A stretch of DNA of 64,000 nt from Rhizobium rhizogenes (GTDB lineage: Bacteria; Pseudomonadota; Alphaproteobacteria; Rhizobiales; Rhizobiaceae): assembly GCF_002005205.3 (NCBI RefSeq), contig NZ_CP019702.2:496001-560000 (forward strand). Direction: 5' to 3'. The position numbers were made by a program, and so were the translations under genes. Of this stretch, positions 9,970-18,508 are shown piece by piece; the first letter of the stretch is position 1, and each line of letters begins with the position of its first letter. The notes beneath the pieces are model-generated. The model was not told the DNA's origin, made no database searches, and saw nothing but the letters and a program-made list of their open reading frames with translations.

Positions 9970-9997
9970 TTCCTTAGCAAAGTCAAATACTTATAAT
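9970..9997 (+). promoter_or_regulatory. Possible promoter for the peptide-binding-protein operon
   Basis: The 306-base divergent gap 9768-10073 is much more AT-rich than its neighbours. It contains a consensus TATAAT at 9992-9997, with a weak -35 (TTCCTT) 16 bases upstream, about 75 bases before the ATG at 10074. No other structured element was recognised in the gap. This is a weak pattern call. Confidence 0.3.
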
Positions 9998-10073
9998 AAA
10001 AGACCTTGCATATGACGACAGGAAAAGCGTCAAACATTCAAACAGATAAAATCCAAAAAGGGGAAAAACCACG

Positions 10074-11783
10074 ATGAAGAAGCGCAGCGTTCTCTTTGCC
10101 AGCACGGTGGCGGCCATGGCTCTCGCAGGCTCTGCCGCCCATGCCGAGCGCGGCAGTGACGGCGAACTGAAAATCCTGTTCTGGCAGGCCGTATCGACAC
10201 TTAACCCTTATCTTTCCGCTGGCACGAAGGAAGTCTACAGCTCGTCCATGGTGATTGAGCCGCTGGCGCGTTACGACGAAAAGGGCGAACTGGTGCCGAT
10301 GCTGGTCACCGAAATTCCGACGATCGACAATGGCGGCGTCGCGAAGGATCTGCTCAGCATGATCTGGAAGCTGAAAAGCGACGTGAAATGGTCGGATGGC
10401 ACACCGTTCACCGCCGAGGACGTCATTTTCACCTGGAAATATTGTCTCGCACCGGATGGCGGCTGCGCGCAGGCGGCGCAATATGAGGGCGTGAAGAATG
10501 TCGAGGCCGTCGACGCCCACACCGTCAAGATCAGCTTCACCGAACCAAAACCTTACCCCTATTCCGCATTCGTCGGCGCACAGTCGCCGGTCATCCAGAA
10601 GAAGCAGTTTGAAAACTGCCTCGGCGCTGCCGCACCCGGCTGCACATCCGCCAATTTCGGCCCCATCGGCACCGGCCCCTTCGTGGTCAAGGATTTCAAG
10701 CCGAATGACGTGATCAGCTTCGTCGCCAACACCAATTATCGCGACCCCGCCAAGCCCGCCTTCGCCACGGCGACCCTGAAGGGCGGCGGCGATGCCGCTT
10801 CCGCCGCGCGCGCCGTGCTGGAAACCGGCGAATTCGACTATGCCTGGAACATGCAGGTGGAGCCGGAAATCCTCGCCACCATGGTGGCCGCCGGCAAGGG
10901 TAAGCTGGAAACCGCCTTCGGCACCCAGGTCGAGCGTATCAATCTCAACTGGTACAATCCCGATCCTTCGCTGGGCGACAAGCGCTCCACCAAGCAGGGC
11001 GGCCCGCATCCGGCCCTTTCCGATCCCGCCGTGCGCCGTGCATTGTCGCTTGCCATCGACCGCGATATCATCGACGAAGCGGGTTATGGCGAAGCGGGCA
11101 AGCCGACCTGCAACATCGTGCCGGCTCCGGAAGCCTTCGCTTCCACCAAGAATGACAGCTGGTGCCTGAAGCAGGATGTGGAAGGCGCAAACAAGCTGCT
11201 GGACGATGCCGGCTGGGTGAAGGGTGGCGATGGCATCCGCGCCAAGAATGGCGTGAAGCTTTCCTTCCTCTACCAGACCTCCACCAACTCGGTTCGCCAG
11301 GCCACGCAGGAACTGGTGAAGGACATGTGGTCGCAGATCGGCGTTGCCTCCGAACTGCGCAATGTCAGCGCCTCGGTCTTCTTCGGCGGCGACCCGGCAA
11401 GCCCGGATACCTTCCAGAAATTTTATGCCGACGTCGAAATGTACACCAACAATTTCGACGGCACCGATCCGGAAAAATATCTGGCGGAATGGCTGTGCGA
11501 CAAAATCCCGGCCCCCGAAAATGGCTGGCAGGGCCAGAACATTCCGCGTTATTGCAACCCGGAATTCGACAGGCTGGTGGGTGAACTCTCCAAGACCGCC
11601 GACCTTGCCAAGCGCGGAGAGATTTCCAAGCAGCTCAATGACATGCTGACGGAGGAAGGCGCACATATTCCGCTCATCCACCGTGGCAGCGTCTCCTCGC
11701 ATTCGCTGACGCTGGAAGGCGTTCGCATGAATGCCTGGGATTCGGAACTCTGGAACGTCGCGGACTGGTCCCGCAAGAAGTAA
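10074..11783 (+). CDS. Oligopeptide-type ABC importer, periplasmic binding protein
   Basis: A 569-residue SBP_bac_5 family protein. Residues 1-24 form a Sec signal peptide ending AAHA. Family signature elements include MVIEPLARYDEKGELVPML and VKWSDGTPFTAEDVIFTW. An AGGGGAA ribosome-binding site precedes the ATG. It is the first gene of an operon with two permeases; the ATPases are on the divergent strand. The pair of unusual Cys-containing loops (KYCLAPDGGCAQ) may form a disulfide. The ligand is a peptide or peptide-like compound, otherwise unknown. Confidence 0.9.
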   Translation: MKKRSVLFASTVAAMALAGSAAHAERGSDGELKILFWQAVSTLNPYLSAGTKEVYSSSMVIEPLARYDEKGELVPMLVTEIPTIDNGGVAKDLLSMIWKLKSDVKWSDGTPFTAEDVIFTWKYCLAPDGGCAQAAQYEGVKNVEAVDAHTVKISFTEPKPYPYSAFVGAQSPVIQKKQFENCLGAAAPGCTSANFGPIGTGPFVVKDFKPNDVISFVANTNYRDPAKPAFATATLKGGGDAASAARAVLETGEFDYAWNMQVEPEILATMVAAGKGKLETAFGTQVERINLNWYNPDPSLGDKRSTKQGGPHPALSDPAVRRALSLAIDRDIIDEAGYGEAGKPTCNIVPAPEAFASTKNDSWCLKQDVEGANKLLDDAGWVKGGDGIRAKNGVKLSFLYQTSTNSVRQATQELVKDMWSQIGVASELRNVSASVFFGGDPASPDTFQKFYADVEMYTNNFDGTDPEKYLAEWLCDKIPAPENGWQGQNIPRYCNPEFDRLVGELSKTADLAKRGEISKQLNDMLTEEGAHIPLIHRGSVSSHSLTLEGVRMNAWDSELWNVADWSRKK

Positions 11784-11794
11784 CACGCAGATGC

Positions 11795-11819
11795 GCCGGC
11801 CTCTTTGCGAGGGGCCGGC
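11795..11819 (+). promoter_or_regulatory. Intercistronic hairpin after the binding-protein gene
   Basis: GCCGGCC at 11795-11801 pairs with GGCCGGC at 11813-11819 across an 11-base loop, 12 bases after the stop codon. There is only a short pyrimidine run afterwards. In a gap of 140 bases before the permease gene this probably acts as an mRNA-stabilising or partial termination hairpin. Confidence 0.5.
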
Positions 11820-11923
11820 CTTCTGCATGCCCCTGGACCATGATCTGAAGACACATTTGCCGCGCCAAGGCGAAAACGTTCCCAATTTTCGTCCGGCTGC
11901 GCTCTGGGTCTGGAGAGTTTCAG

Positions 11924-12934
11924 ATGTTTACCTTTACGCTCCGGCGGCTTGCCTTTGCCGTACCGACGCTGCTCGTCATCAGCTTCGTCATCTTCGCGCT
12001 GCTCGATCTAGCGCCCAACGATCCGACCGGCGACCTGCCGCTCACCATCCCGCCTGAAGTGCGCGAGCAGATCCGCGCCTCGCTTGGCCTCGACCAGCCG
12101 TTCCTCATCCGTTACCTGATGTGGCTGCAGCAGTTCTTCATCAACGAACCTTTGAACCTCTTCGAAAAGCTGACCGGCTGGCAGATCGGCGATGGCAGCC
12201 GCATGCGCGTGCTTTCCTGGGCCACCCGCAGCCCGGTGGTCGATCTCGTCATTCAGCGCATGCCGCAGACGCTGTGGGTGGTGGGCCTCGCCTATCTCTT
12301 CGGTGCGCTGCTGGCGATCCCGATCGGCGTCATCTCCGCCTACAAGCAATATTCGATCTTCGACCAGATCGGCACCTTCGTTTCCATGGTCGGTTATTCG
12401 GTTCCGACCTTCTTCACCGGTGTGCTGCTGGTCGTCATCTTCAGCTCCTATCTGCAATGGTTCCCTTCCGTTTACGACACCAATCTGAGGGTCTCCGACT
12501 GGGCAAGCTTCGTGGCGCAGGTGAAGCAGATGTTCCTGCCAGTGCTGGTGCTGACGCTCTACAACGTCTCGCAGATCAGCCGCTTCGTGCGCGCCTCCAT
12601 GCTCGATAATCTGCATCAGGATTATGTGCGCACGGCACGCGCCAAGGGCGTGAAGGAAAAATCCGTCCTGCTCGTCCACGTGCTGCGTAACAGCCTCATC
12701 CCGGTCGTGACGGTGATTGCACTCGGCGTGCCGACGATCTTTTCCGGCGCCATCATCACCGAGCAAATCTTCCGCGTGAACGGGCTCGGCCAATTGCTGA
12801 TAACGGCCGTTCAGGGCGCGGATATTCCGCTGGTGCAGACGCTGACCTTCATTTTCGCGGTGCTGATCGTGCTCTTCAACCTGATTGCCGACGTGCTGTA
12901 CGGCATTCTCGACCCGAGGATCCGCTATGACTGA
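11924..12934 (+). CDS. Oligopeptide-type ABC importer, permease (DppB type)
   Basis: A 336-residue inner-membrane permease. It begins with the DppB-family N-terminal segment FTLRRLAFAVPTLLVISFVI. The conserved cytoplasmic loop reads DYVRTARAKGVKEKSVLLVH near residue 240, and the C-terminus YGILDPRIRYD is typical. It follows the binding-protein gene and overlaps the next permease gene by 8 bases. About six membrane segments are visible. Confidence 0.92.
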   Translation: MFTFTLRRLAFAVPTLLVISFVIFALLDLAPNDPTGDLPLTIPPEVREQIRASLGLDQPFLIRYLMWLQQFFINEPLNLFEKLTGWQIGDGSRMRVLSWATRSPVVDLVIQRMPQTLWVVGLAYLFGALLAIPIGVISAYKQYSIFDQIGTFVSMVGYSVPTFFTGVLLVVIFSSYLQWFPSVYDTNLRVSDWASFVAQVKQMFLPVLVLTLYNVSQISRFVRASMLDNLHQDYVRTARAKGVKEKSVLLVHVLRNSLIPVVTVIALGVPTIFSGAIITEQIFRVNGLGQLLITAVQGADIPLVQTLTFIFAVLIVLFNLIADVLYGILDPRIRYD

Positions 12935-13847
12935 CGCCACCATCGCAGCGCCGACGGTTGCGGCCACCCCCACGCAATCCGCCCTTGCCGATATCTGGAA
13001 ACAGTTCCGCGTTCACAAGGGCGGCGTCGCGGGGTTGATCGTCTTCGTCTTCATCCTGCTTGCGGTCTATGTCGGCCCCTATATCCACACCGTTGCGCCC
13101 AACGCCATCAACGTGAAGGAACGCAACCAGTGGCCATCATGGGCGCATCCCTTCGGCACCGACAATCTCGGCAAGGACATGCTGGCGCAGGTGCTGGCCG
13201 GCGGGCGCATCTCGCTTGCCGTCGGCATCACCGCCATGCTGCTGGCGCTGTTTCTGGGCACGCTGGTGGGTGTGCTGTCTGGCTATTTCCGCAGGCTCGA
13301 CGGGCCGCTGATGCGGTTGACGGACCTGTTTCTCGCCCTGCCGCTTCTGCCGTTGCTGCTTGTCATCCTGATGCTGTTTCGCGATACGCTGCGCGCCGCC
13401 TTCGGTCCGGAAACCGGTATCTTCATCCTGATTGTCTTCGTGATCGGAATAACCAGCTGGATGCACACCGCTCGTATCGTGCGCGGCGATGTGCTGACGA
13501 TCAAAAGCCAGGAATTCATCATGGCGGCGAAATCGAGCGGCATGCGCGAATATCGCATCATTCTGAGGCACATCCTGCCGAATGTGCTGAGTTCGATCAT
13601 GGTCTCGGCCACGCTCGGCATTGCCGCCGCCATCATCACAGAATCGGCGCTCTCCTTCCTCGGTCTCGGCTTCCCCTCCGACTTTCCGACCTGGGGACGG
13701 CTGCTGTTCGATGGCGCCAACTTCCTGCAACTGACGCCGTCGCGCGTGTTATGGCCGGGGCTGGCGATTTCACTGACGGTTCTGAGCGTCAATTATATCG
13801 GCGATGCCGTGCGTGATGCGCTGGATCCAAGGGCGCTGAAGAGCTGA
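12927..13847 (+). CDS. Oligopeptide-type ABC importer, permease (DppC type)
   Basis: A 306-residue permease. The family segments PFGTDNLGKDMLAQVLAGGR and QEFIMAAKSSGMREYRIILR (EAA-type loop) are visible, and the C-terminus reads VRDALDPRALKS. The ATG at 12927 overlaps the end of the DppB-type gene by 8 bases, indicating coupling; an upstream in-frame ATG would overlap far more. A RIME-like repeat follows 12 bases after the stop and may mark the operon end. Confidence 0.92.
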   Translation: MTDATIAAPTVAATPTQSALADIWKQFRVHKGGVAGLIVFVFILLAVYVGPYIHTVAPNAINVKERNQWPSWAHPFGTDNLGKDMLAQVLAGGRISLAVGITAMLLALFLGTLVGVLSGYFRRLDGPLMRLTDLFLALPLLPLLLVILMLFRDTLRAAFGPETGIFILIVFVIGITSWMHTARIVRGDVLTIKSQEFIMAAKSSGMREYRIILRHILPNVLSSIMVSATLGIAAAIITESALSFLGLGFPSDFPTWGRLLFDGANFLQLTPSRVLWPGLAISLTVLSVNYIGDAVRDALDPRALKS

Positions 13848-13859
13848 GTGCTCGCCTTC

Positions 13860-13976
13860 CCTCATCCCTGTGCTTGTCACAGGGATCCAGCCAGCCCAAG
13901 TCCTTGGGCTGAAAGGACTCTCCCCGTCGCGCAGACGCGCGTCGGCTGGATTCCTGTGACAAGCACAGGAATGAGG
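13860..13976. repeat. RIME-like palindromic mosaic element, copy B
   Basis: A 117-bp element with the same plan as the others but with different outer arms: CCCTGTGCTTGTCACAGGG on the left and CCTGTGACAAGCACAGG on the right, which can also pair with each other. The inner stem is AGCCCAAGTCCTTGGGCT. It lies between a peptide permease gene and a convergent small gene and could fold into a strong hairpin at the 3' end of both transcripts. Confidence 0.75.
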
Positions 13977-14010
13977 TTGAGGGTATCGCGGCACAAAAGC
14001 GGGACGCACC

Positions 14011-14361
14011 CTAATGGTAATTCACCTTCTCCGCATCGAGAATGCTGTCCGCATCCAGCGCCGCAATCGGAATATCCGTCCGCGCGGGAATATCGCCGGA
14101 AAGCTGCAGCGCCAGATACCGCCCGCAACAGACCCGCAGGAACGATGTGAAATTGCCGAGGTCGTGCCCGGCATCGATCGATTCATTATAAAGCTTGGCG
14201 ATGAGCTGCACGCTGTTCATGCCATCGCGGCGCGCGATCTCGTCCAGCGTCGTCCAGAAGAAGTTCTCAAGCCGCACACTTGTTACCATGCCGTCAATCC
14301 TGAGCGACCGCGTATGGCTTTCCCAAAGCGTGGGGTCTGCCTTGATGAAAAGCTTGCACAT
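14011..14361 (-). CDS. Ribbon-helix-helix domain protein (RHH_4 type)
   Basis: A 116-residue protein. Residues about 17-65 match the alphaproteobacterial RHH_4 pattern: RSLRIDGMVTSVRLENFFW followed by a helix beginning TTLDEIA and then NSVQLIAKLYNES. Ribbon-helix-helix folds are DNA-binding, but proteins of this subfamily are mostly uncharacterised. The start at 14361 has an ideal GGGAGGAAACC upstream. It is a single gene between a RIME element and the PfpI-gene terminator, so likely transcribed alone. Confidence 0.75.
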   Translation of the reverse strand: MCKLFIKADPTLWESHTRSLRIDGMVTSVRLENFFWTTLDEIARRDGMNSVQLIAKLYNESIDAGHDLGNFTSFLRVCCGRYLALQLSGDIPARTDIPIAALDADSILDAEKVNYH

Positions 14362-14397
14362 GGTTTCCTCCCTCACCACGCCTGAAAGATAGGCGGA

Positions 14398-14423
14398 AAA
14401 CGGGGCCGGAAAAAGCCCCGTTT
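14398..14423 (-). terminator. Intrinsic terminator of the DJ-1/PfpI gene
   Basis: AAACGGGGC (14398-14406) pairs perfectly with GCCCCGTTT (14415-14423) around an 8-base loop. Read on the minus strand it begins 8 bases after the stop codon at 14432 and ends GCCCCGTTTT, a GC stem with a T run. It separates the PfpI gene from the RHH gene. Confidence 0.75.
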
Positions 14424-14431
14424 CGCCGGTC

Positions 14432-14998
14432 TTATTTGCCGAGCACGGCCATGAATTGCGAAAGCCAGGCCGGATGGGCCGGCCATGCGGGTGCCGTCAC
14501 CAGCTTGCCGTCGGTAACGGCCGCGTCGATGGCGATATCGGCATAGGTGCCGCCGGCCAGCTCGACCTCGGGACGGCAGGCGGGATAGGCCGAGCAGGTG
14601 CGGCCCTTCAAGACACCGGCCGCCGCCAGCAATTGCGCACCGTGGCAGACGGCCGCCACCGGCTTGTCGGCTTCAAAGAAATGTTTCACCGCCGCCAGCA
14701 CATCCGCATTAAGCCGCAGATATTCCGGCGCGCGGCCGCCGGGAATGACCAGCGCATCGTAATCGGCAACCTTGATATCGGCGAAGGTGGCGTTGAGCGC
14801 GAAATTATGGCCGCGTTTTTCCGAATAGGTCTGGTCGCCCTCGAAATCGTGGATGGCTGTGGCAATGGTCTGGCCCGCTTTCTTGCCGGGGCAGACGGCA
14901 TGGACCGTGTGGCCGACAGCGAGCAGCGTCTGGAACGGCACCATGGTCTCATAATCCTCGGCGAAATCGCCGGTGATCATCAAAATCTTCTTCGGCAT
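14432..14998 (-). CDS. DJ-1/PfpI family protein
   Basis: A 188-residue single-domain protein of the class I glutamine-amidotransferase-like superfamily. The nucleophile elbow is [16 protein letters not shown] with the reactive cysteine in VCHG, and [12 protein letters not shown] precedes it. Family members include glyoxalases, deglycase-like proteins and isocyanide hydratase; the exact reaction cannot be told. It follows the amidase gene by 96 bases with a CCTCC-complement ribosome-binding site. It may belong to the same transcript as the ABC permeases and amidase. An intrinsic terminator follows. Confidence 0.87.
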   Translation of the reverse strand: MPKKILMITGDFAEDYETMVPFQTLLAVGHTVHAVCPGKKAGQTIATAIHDFEGDQTYSEKRGHNFALNATFADIKVADYDALVIPGGRAPEYLRLNADVLAAVKHFFEADKPVAAVCHGAQLLAAAGVLKGRTCSAYPACRPEVELAGGTYADIAIDAAVTDGKLVTAPAWPAHPAWLSQFMAVLGK

Positions 14999-15094
14999 GT
15001 CTGCTCCTCCCGTTTTCGAATGCCTTTGGGCACCCTAACAGGCAGGATCGAGATGCGGGTATTATGGCAATACTACATGGCCGATAAAGGTGGA

Positions 15095-16492
15095 TCAGCG
15101 GGCCTGCGGCGGCTGCGGCCAGTGTCTCACACCGCCGCTCCAATTCTCGAAAGCCTTTGAAAGTTTGAGCACGAACAAATCCTCGTAACGCGGCCCGACA
15201 ATCTGCAAGCCAATGGGCATTCCCGATCTGGAGAAGCCGCAATTGATCGAGGATGCCGGCTGTTCCGACATGTTCCACGGCACCGTGAAAGCGATATGTT
15301 CGAAGGGTCGCGAGGGGTCATTGGTGGGCGAGGCCCAGTCGGCCGGGTAGGACACGATGGGATTGGTGGGCGAGATAACCGCATCCACTGTCTGCATCAG
15401 CCGCCCGCAGGTCTTGCGCATTTCCATCGTCTGATTGAAACCGAAGACCGCACGGGAACCGGTAACCTCCGCTCCCTTCTCCGCCCATTCGAGAATATAG
15501 GGGAGGATCGTCGCACGGCGCTCATCGCTCAACGCCGCCATATCGCCCCAGAACTTCGCCCGCCAGAAATCATCCAGCCCGTCCAGCATCTCGCGCGTCA
15601 GCACCGGCTCGACCGGGATGACGATAGCACCGGCCGCCTCGAACAGTTTCGCAGCCGCGACAACAGCATCGCGCACCTCTTCATCCAGCGGCAGGCCGCA
15701 GCCCGCATCCAGCATGAGGCCGATTTTCAGACCTTTCATATCGATATCGAGATCCATCCAGTCGATGCTGTTCGGCGGCAGTGATGTACCATCGCGCCAG
15801 TCAGGCCGCGAAAGCGTCGCCATGGCATAAGCGGCATCAACAACGGTGCGGGTCATCGGCCCGGCGCAGCGGCCGGTATAATAGGGATCGACCGGGATGC
15901 GGCCCTGGCTCGGTTTGAAACCGAAGAGACCAGTCCACCCGGCCGGCAGCCGCACCGAGCCGCCAATATCCGTGCCGATATGCAGCGTGCCATAACCCGC
16001 AGCCCCGGCCGAGGCCGCACCGGCACTGGAGCCGCCGGGGTTCTGGGTGGGATCCCACGGATTGCGGCTGAGCTTATGGAAACTGGAAAGGCCGGAGGAC
16101 AGCATGCCGTAATCCGGGCAGGTGGTTTTGGCGTAAAGGATCGCGCCGTCCTCCCGGCAGCGGGCGGCCACCGGCGCGTCTTCCAGCGCCGGCACCAGTT
16201 CCACCGCTTTGGTGCCAAGCGGCACCGGATGCCCCCTCGTCGCGATCAATTCCTTCAGCGAGACCGGAAACCCGTCGAGTGCGCCGAGCGTCTCGCCCCT
16301 GTGCCAACGCTCCGTCGAGGCCAGCGCCTGCCTGCGTGCATCTTCCGGATCGTAAGCATAAAGTGCATTCACCACCGGTTCGAAAGCATCGATGCGCGCT
16401 TCCACGGCCTGCCAATATTCCGATGGCGAGAGTTTCCTCTCCCGGTAAAGCGCCAGAATTTCGAGCGTGTTGAGGTCTATGAGATCGGTCAT
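15095..16492 (-). CDS. Amidase (amidase-signature family)
   Basis: A 465-residue amidase-signature hydrolase. The Ser-cisSer-Lys triad elements are visible: FPVSLKELIATRG supplies the lysine near residue 78, and NPGGSSAGAASAGAAGYG with IGTDIGGSVRLPAG supplies the serines near residues 152-178. It hydrolyses carboxamides in the cytoplasm. It follows a DppC-type permease gene by 53 bases, so its substrate may be the compound brought in by that ABC system. Full length for the family. The in-vivo amide is unknown. Confidence 0.9.
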   Translation of the reverse strand: MTDLIDLNTLEILALYRERKLSPSEYWQAVEARIDAFEPVVNALYAYDPEDARRQALASTERWHRGETLGALDGFPVSLKELIATRGHPVPLGTKAVELVPALEDAPVAARCREDGAILYAKTTCPDYGMLSSGLSSFHKLSRNPWDPTQNPGGSSAGAASAGAAGYGTLHIGTDIGGSVRLPAGWTGLFGFKPSQGRIPVDPYYTGRCAGPMTRTVVDAAYAMATLSRPDWRDGTSLPPNSIDWMDLDIDMKGLKIGLMLDAGCGLPLDEEVRDAVVAAAKLFEAAGAIVIPVEPVLTREMLDGLDDFWRAKFWGDMAALSDERRATILPYILEWAEKGAEVTGSRAVFGFNQTMEMRKTCGRLMQTVDAVISPTNPIVSYPADWASPTNDPSRPFEHIAFTVPWNMSEQPASSINCGFSRSGMPIGLQIVGPRYEDLFVLKLSKAFENWSGGVRHWPQPPQAR

Positions 16493-16545
16493 GGCATCGT
16501 CTCGTCAGAAAAACAGGAAATAGGGGCGATATCGGCTTGAAACGG

Positions 16546-17367
16546 TCAGCTGGTATCGCGCGGGTCGAGCAGGTCACGCAGGCCATCGCCGAGAAGATTG
16601 AGGCCGAAGACGGCAAGCGCAATTGCAAGGCCGGGCATGATGGCAAGCCAGGGTGCCGCGCCAAGATAGGTCTGGGCATCGGCGAGCATTCGCCCCCAGG
16701 TGGCGGCGGGTGGCGGCATGCCGAGACCGAGGAATGAAAGGCCCGCTTCCGTCAATATCGCAAGACCGAGCTGGATCGTCACCTGCACGATGATCTGGTT
16801 GGAAATATTCGGCACGATATGGAAAAGCGTGATCTTGGCGCGGTTCTGGCCGATGCTGGTGGCGGCGGTGATGTATTCCCGCGCCCATATCTGTAAGGCA
16901 GCCCCCAGCGTCAGTCGCGCAAACACCGGCACCATGAAGGTGGCGATGGCAATGATGGCGGTGAAGCGCCCCGTGCCGATGAAAGCGCCGAGCATCATCG
17001 CCGACAGGATGGGCGGCACGGCGAAGATGATATCGCAGATGCGCATGACCACGGTTTCGGTGACCCCGCGCAGGGCAGCAACCGCAACGCCAATCGCCGT
17101 GCCGACAGACGCGCCGATGGCGACGGCGGCGATGGCGGTGGAGAGGGAATTCCACGCGCCGGCCATCAGCATCGACAGCACATCGCGGCCAAAATGATCC
17201 GTGCCGAGACCGCCATAAACGAATGGCGATTTCAGCTTCTGGGCGATCTGCATCTTGGTCGGCGAAACCGGTGTCCAGACCAGCGACAAGAGGGCAACGG
17301 CAACGAGGAAGGTGGTGACAGCGATGCCGACGACGAAGGCCGGGCGGCGGCGGATAAATCGCATCAT
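16546..17367 (-). CDS. Oligopeptide-type ABC importer, permease (DppC type)
   Basis: A 273-residue permease. It has TDHFGRDVLSMLMAGAWNSL and an EAA-type loop REYITAATSIGQNRAKITLF, with the C-terminus LRDLLDPRDTS. The start at 17367 overlaps the stop of the DppB-type gene by 4 bases (ATGA). The N-terminus RFIRRRPAF is basic before the first membrane segment. Operon order: binding protein, DppB, DppC, amidase, PfpI. No ATPase gene is present in this group. Confidence 0.92.
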   Translation of the reverse strand: MMRFIRRRPAFVVGIAVTTFLVAVALLSLVWTPVSPTKMQIAQKLKSPFVYGGLGTDHFGRDVLSMLMAGAWNSLSTAIAAVAIGASVGTAIGVAVAALRGVTETVVMRICDIIFAVPPILSAMMLGAFIGTGRFTAIIAIATFMVPVFARLTLGAALQIWAREYITAATSIGQNRAKITLFHIVPNISNQIIVQVTIQLGLAILTEAGLSFLGLGMPPPAATWGRMLADAQTYLGAAPWLAIMPGLAIALAVFGLNLLGDGLRDLLDPRDTS

Positions 17368-18314
17368 CGCGCACCTGCCCGCAGTCTGGGATCGATGAAG
17401 AGATAAGCGATATCGACGACGAAATTCATGATGATGACCAGCGCCGAGAAGAACAGCACGACAGATTGCATGACGACGATGTCGCGCTGGGTCAGCGCCT
17501 GATAGGCAAGCCGCCCGAGGCCAGGCAGGTTGAAGACATTCTCGACAAGCACCGCGCCGGCGATCAGAAAGGTGAATTGCAGGCCGATCATGGTGACGAC
17601 AGGGATCATCGCATTCGGCACCGCATGCCGCCACAGTGCCACCCGCTCGCTCAGGCCCTTGGCGCGGGCGGTGCGCACGAAATCCTCATTCATCACTTCA
17701 AGCACGGCGGAACGGCAGACGCGGGTGAGAACCCCGGCCTGCGACAGCGCCAGGGCGATTGCCGGCAGCACCAGCGCCACAAGCCCTGCCGAAAAGCTCG
17801 GCGTCCAGCCGGGAAAACCACCTGATGGCATCCAGCCGAGCGCGGTGGAAAACACGATGATGAGCAGCAGCCCGACCCAGAAGCCCGGCACGGCAATGCC
17901 CACATGGGAAAACAGCCCGGCCGCAAAATCCAGCGCCCCGTTGCGGTTCCGCGCCGCCGCCACGCCGAGAGGAATAGCGATGGCAACAGACAGGCAAACC
18001 GCAAGCAGGGCGAGCGGCAGGGTAACGGCCAGCCGCTCGACAATCAGCCCCGCCACGGGCACACCGTAGGTATAGGATTGCCCGAGATCACCCCGGAAGA
18101 CACCGGCCAGCCAGTGGAGGTAACGCAGCGGCAGCGGCTGATCGAGGCCCATCTGCTTCTGCAGCGCGGCCAGCGTATCGGGGCTTGCCGAAGTGCCGAG
18201 CATGATGGCGGCCGGATCGCCCGGCAGCAGGCCCATGACGACATAGATGATGAGGGAAACGGCAAACAGCGTGATGACGAGACTGACGAGACGCCGGATG
18301 AGGACGGCTAACAT
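17364..18314 (-). CDS. Oligopeptide-type ABC importer, permease (DppB type)
   Basis: A 316-residue permease with the DppB-type N-terminus LAVLIRRLVSLVITLFAVSL and the loop EDFVRTARAKGLSERVALWR near residue 215. It is 194 bases downstream of its binding-protein gene; the gap holds RIME copy C. Overlaps the DppC gene by 4 bases. About six membrane segments. Confidence 0.92.
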   Translation of the reverse strand: MLAVLIRRLVSLVITLFAVSLIIYVVMGLLPGDPAAIMLGTSASPDTLAALQKQMGLDQPLPLRYLHWLAGVFRGDLGQSYTYGVPVAGLIVERLAVTLPLALLAVCLSVAIAIPLGVAAARNRNGALDFAAGLFSHVGIAVPGFWVGLLLIIVFSTALGWMPSGGFPGWTPSFSAGLVALVLPAIALALSQAGVLTRVCRSAVLEVMNEDFVRTARAKGLSERVALWRHAVPNAMIPVVTMIGLQFTFLIAGAVLVENVFNLPGLGRLAYQALTQRDIVVMQSVVLFFSALVIIMNFVVDIAYLFIDPRLRAGAR

Positions 18315-18371
18315 CTGGCATCTTCTCCTTGCTTCGTTTCACCTGCGGTCGAGCGTCCAGTTATCCTTCTC

Positions 18372-18486
18372 CCGTCATTCCGGCCCTGAGCCGGAATCCA
18401 GCCGACGCGCGTCTGCGCGGCGGAGAGAACCCTTTCAGCCCAAGGGCTTGGGCTGGCTGGATGCCGGATCAGGTCCGGCATGACGG
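18372..18486. repeat. RIME-like palindromic mosaic element, copy C
   Basis: A 115-bp element between the binding-protein and permease genes, that is, inside a probable operon. Outer arms are ATTCCGGCCCTGAGCCGGAAT and TGCCGGATCAGGTCCGGCA. The inner part carries AGCCCAAGGGCTTGGGCT, the same stem as copies B and E but in the opposite orientation. It could act as the hairpin that other operons in this window have after the binding-protein gene. Confidence 0.75.
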
Positions 18487-18508
18487 AAGAAACGGCTATC
18501 GACAAACG

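Noticed and set aside
10038..11885. A 615-codon minus-strand open frame opposite the peptide-binding-protein gene
   Set aside because: The plus strand encodes a clear SBP_bac_5 protein with signal peptide and ribosome-binding site; the antisense translation has no recognisable domain.
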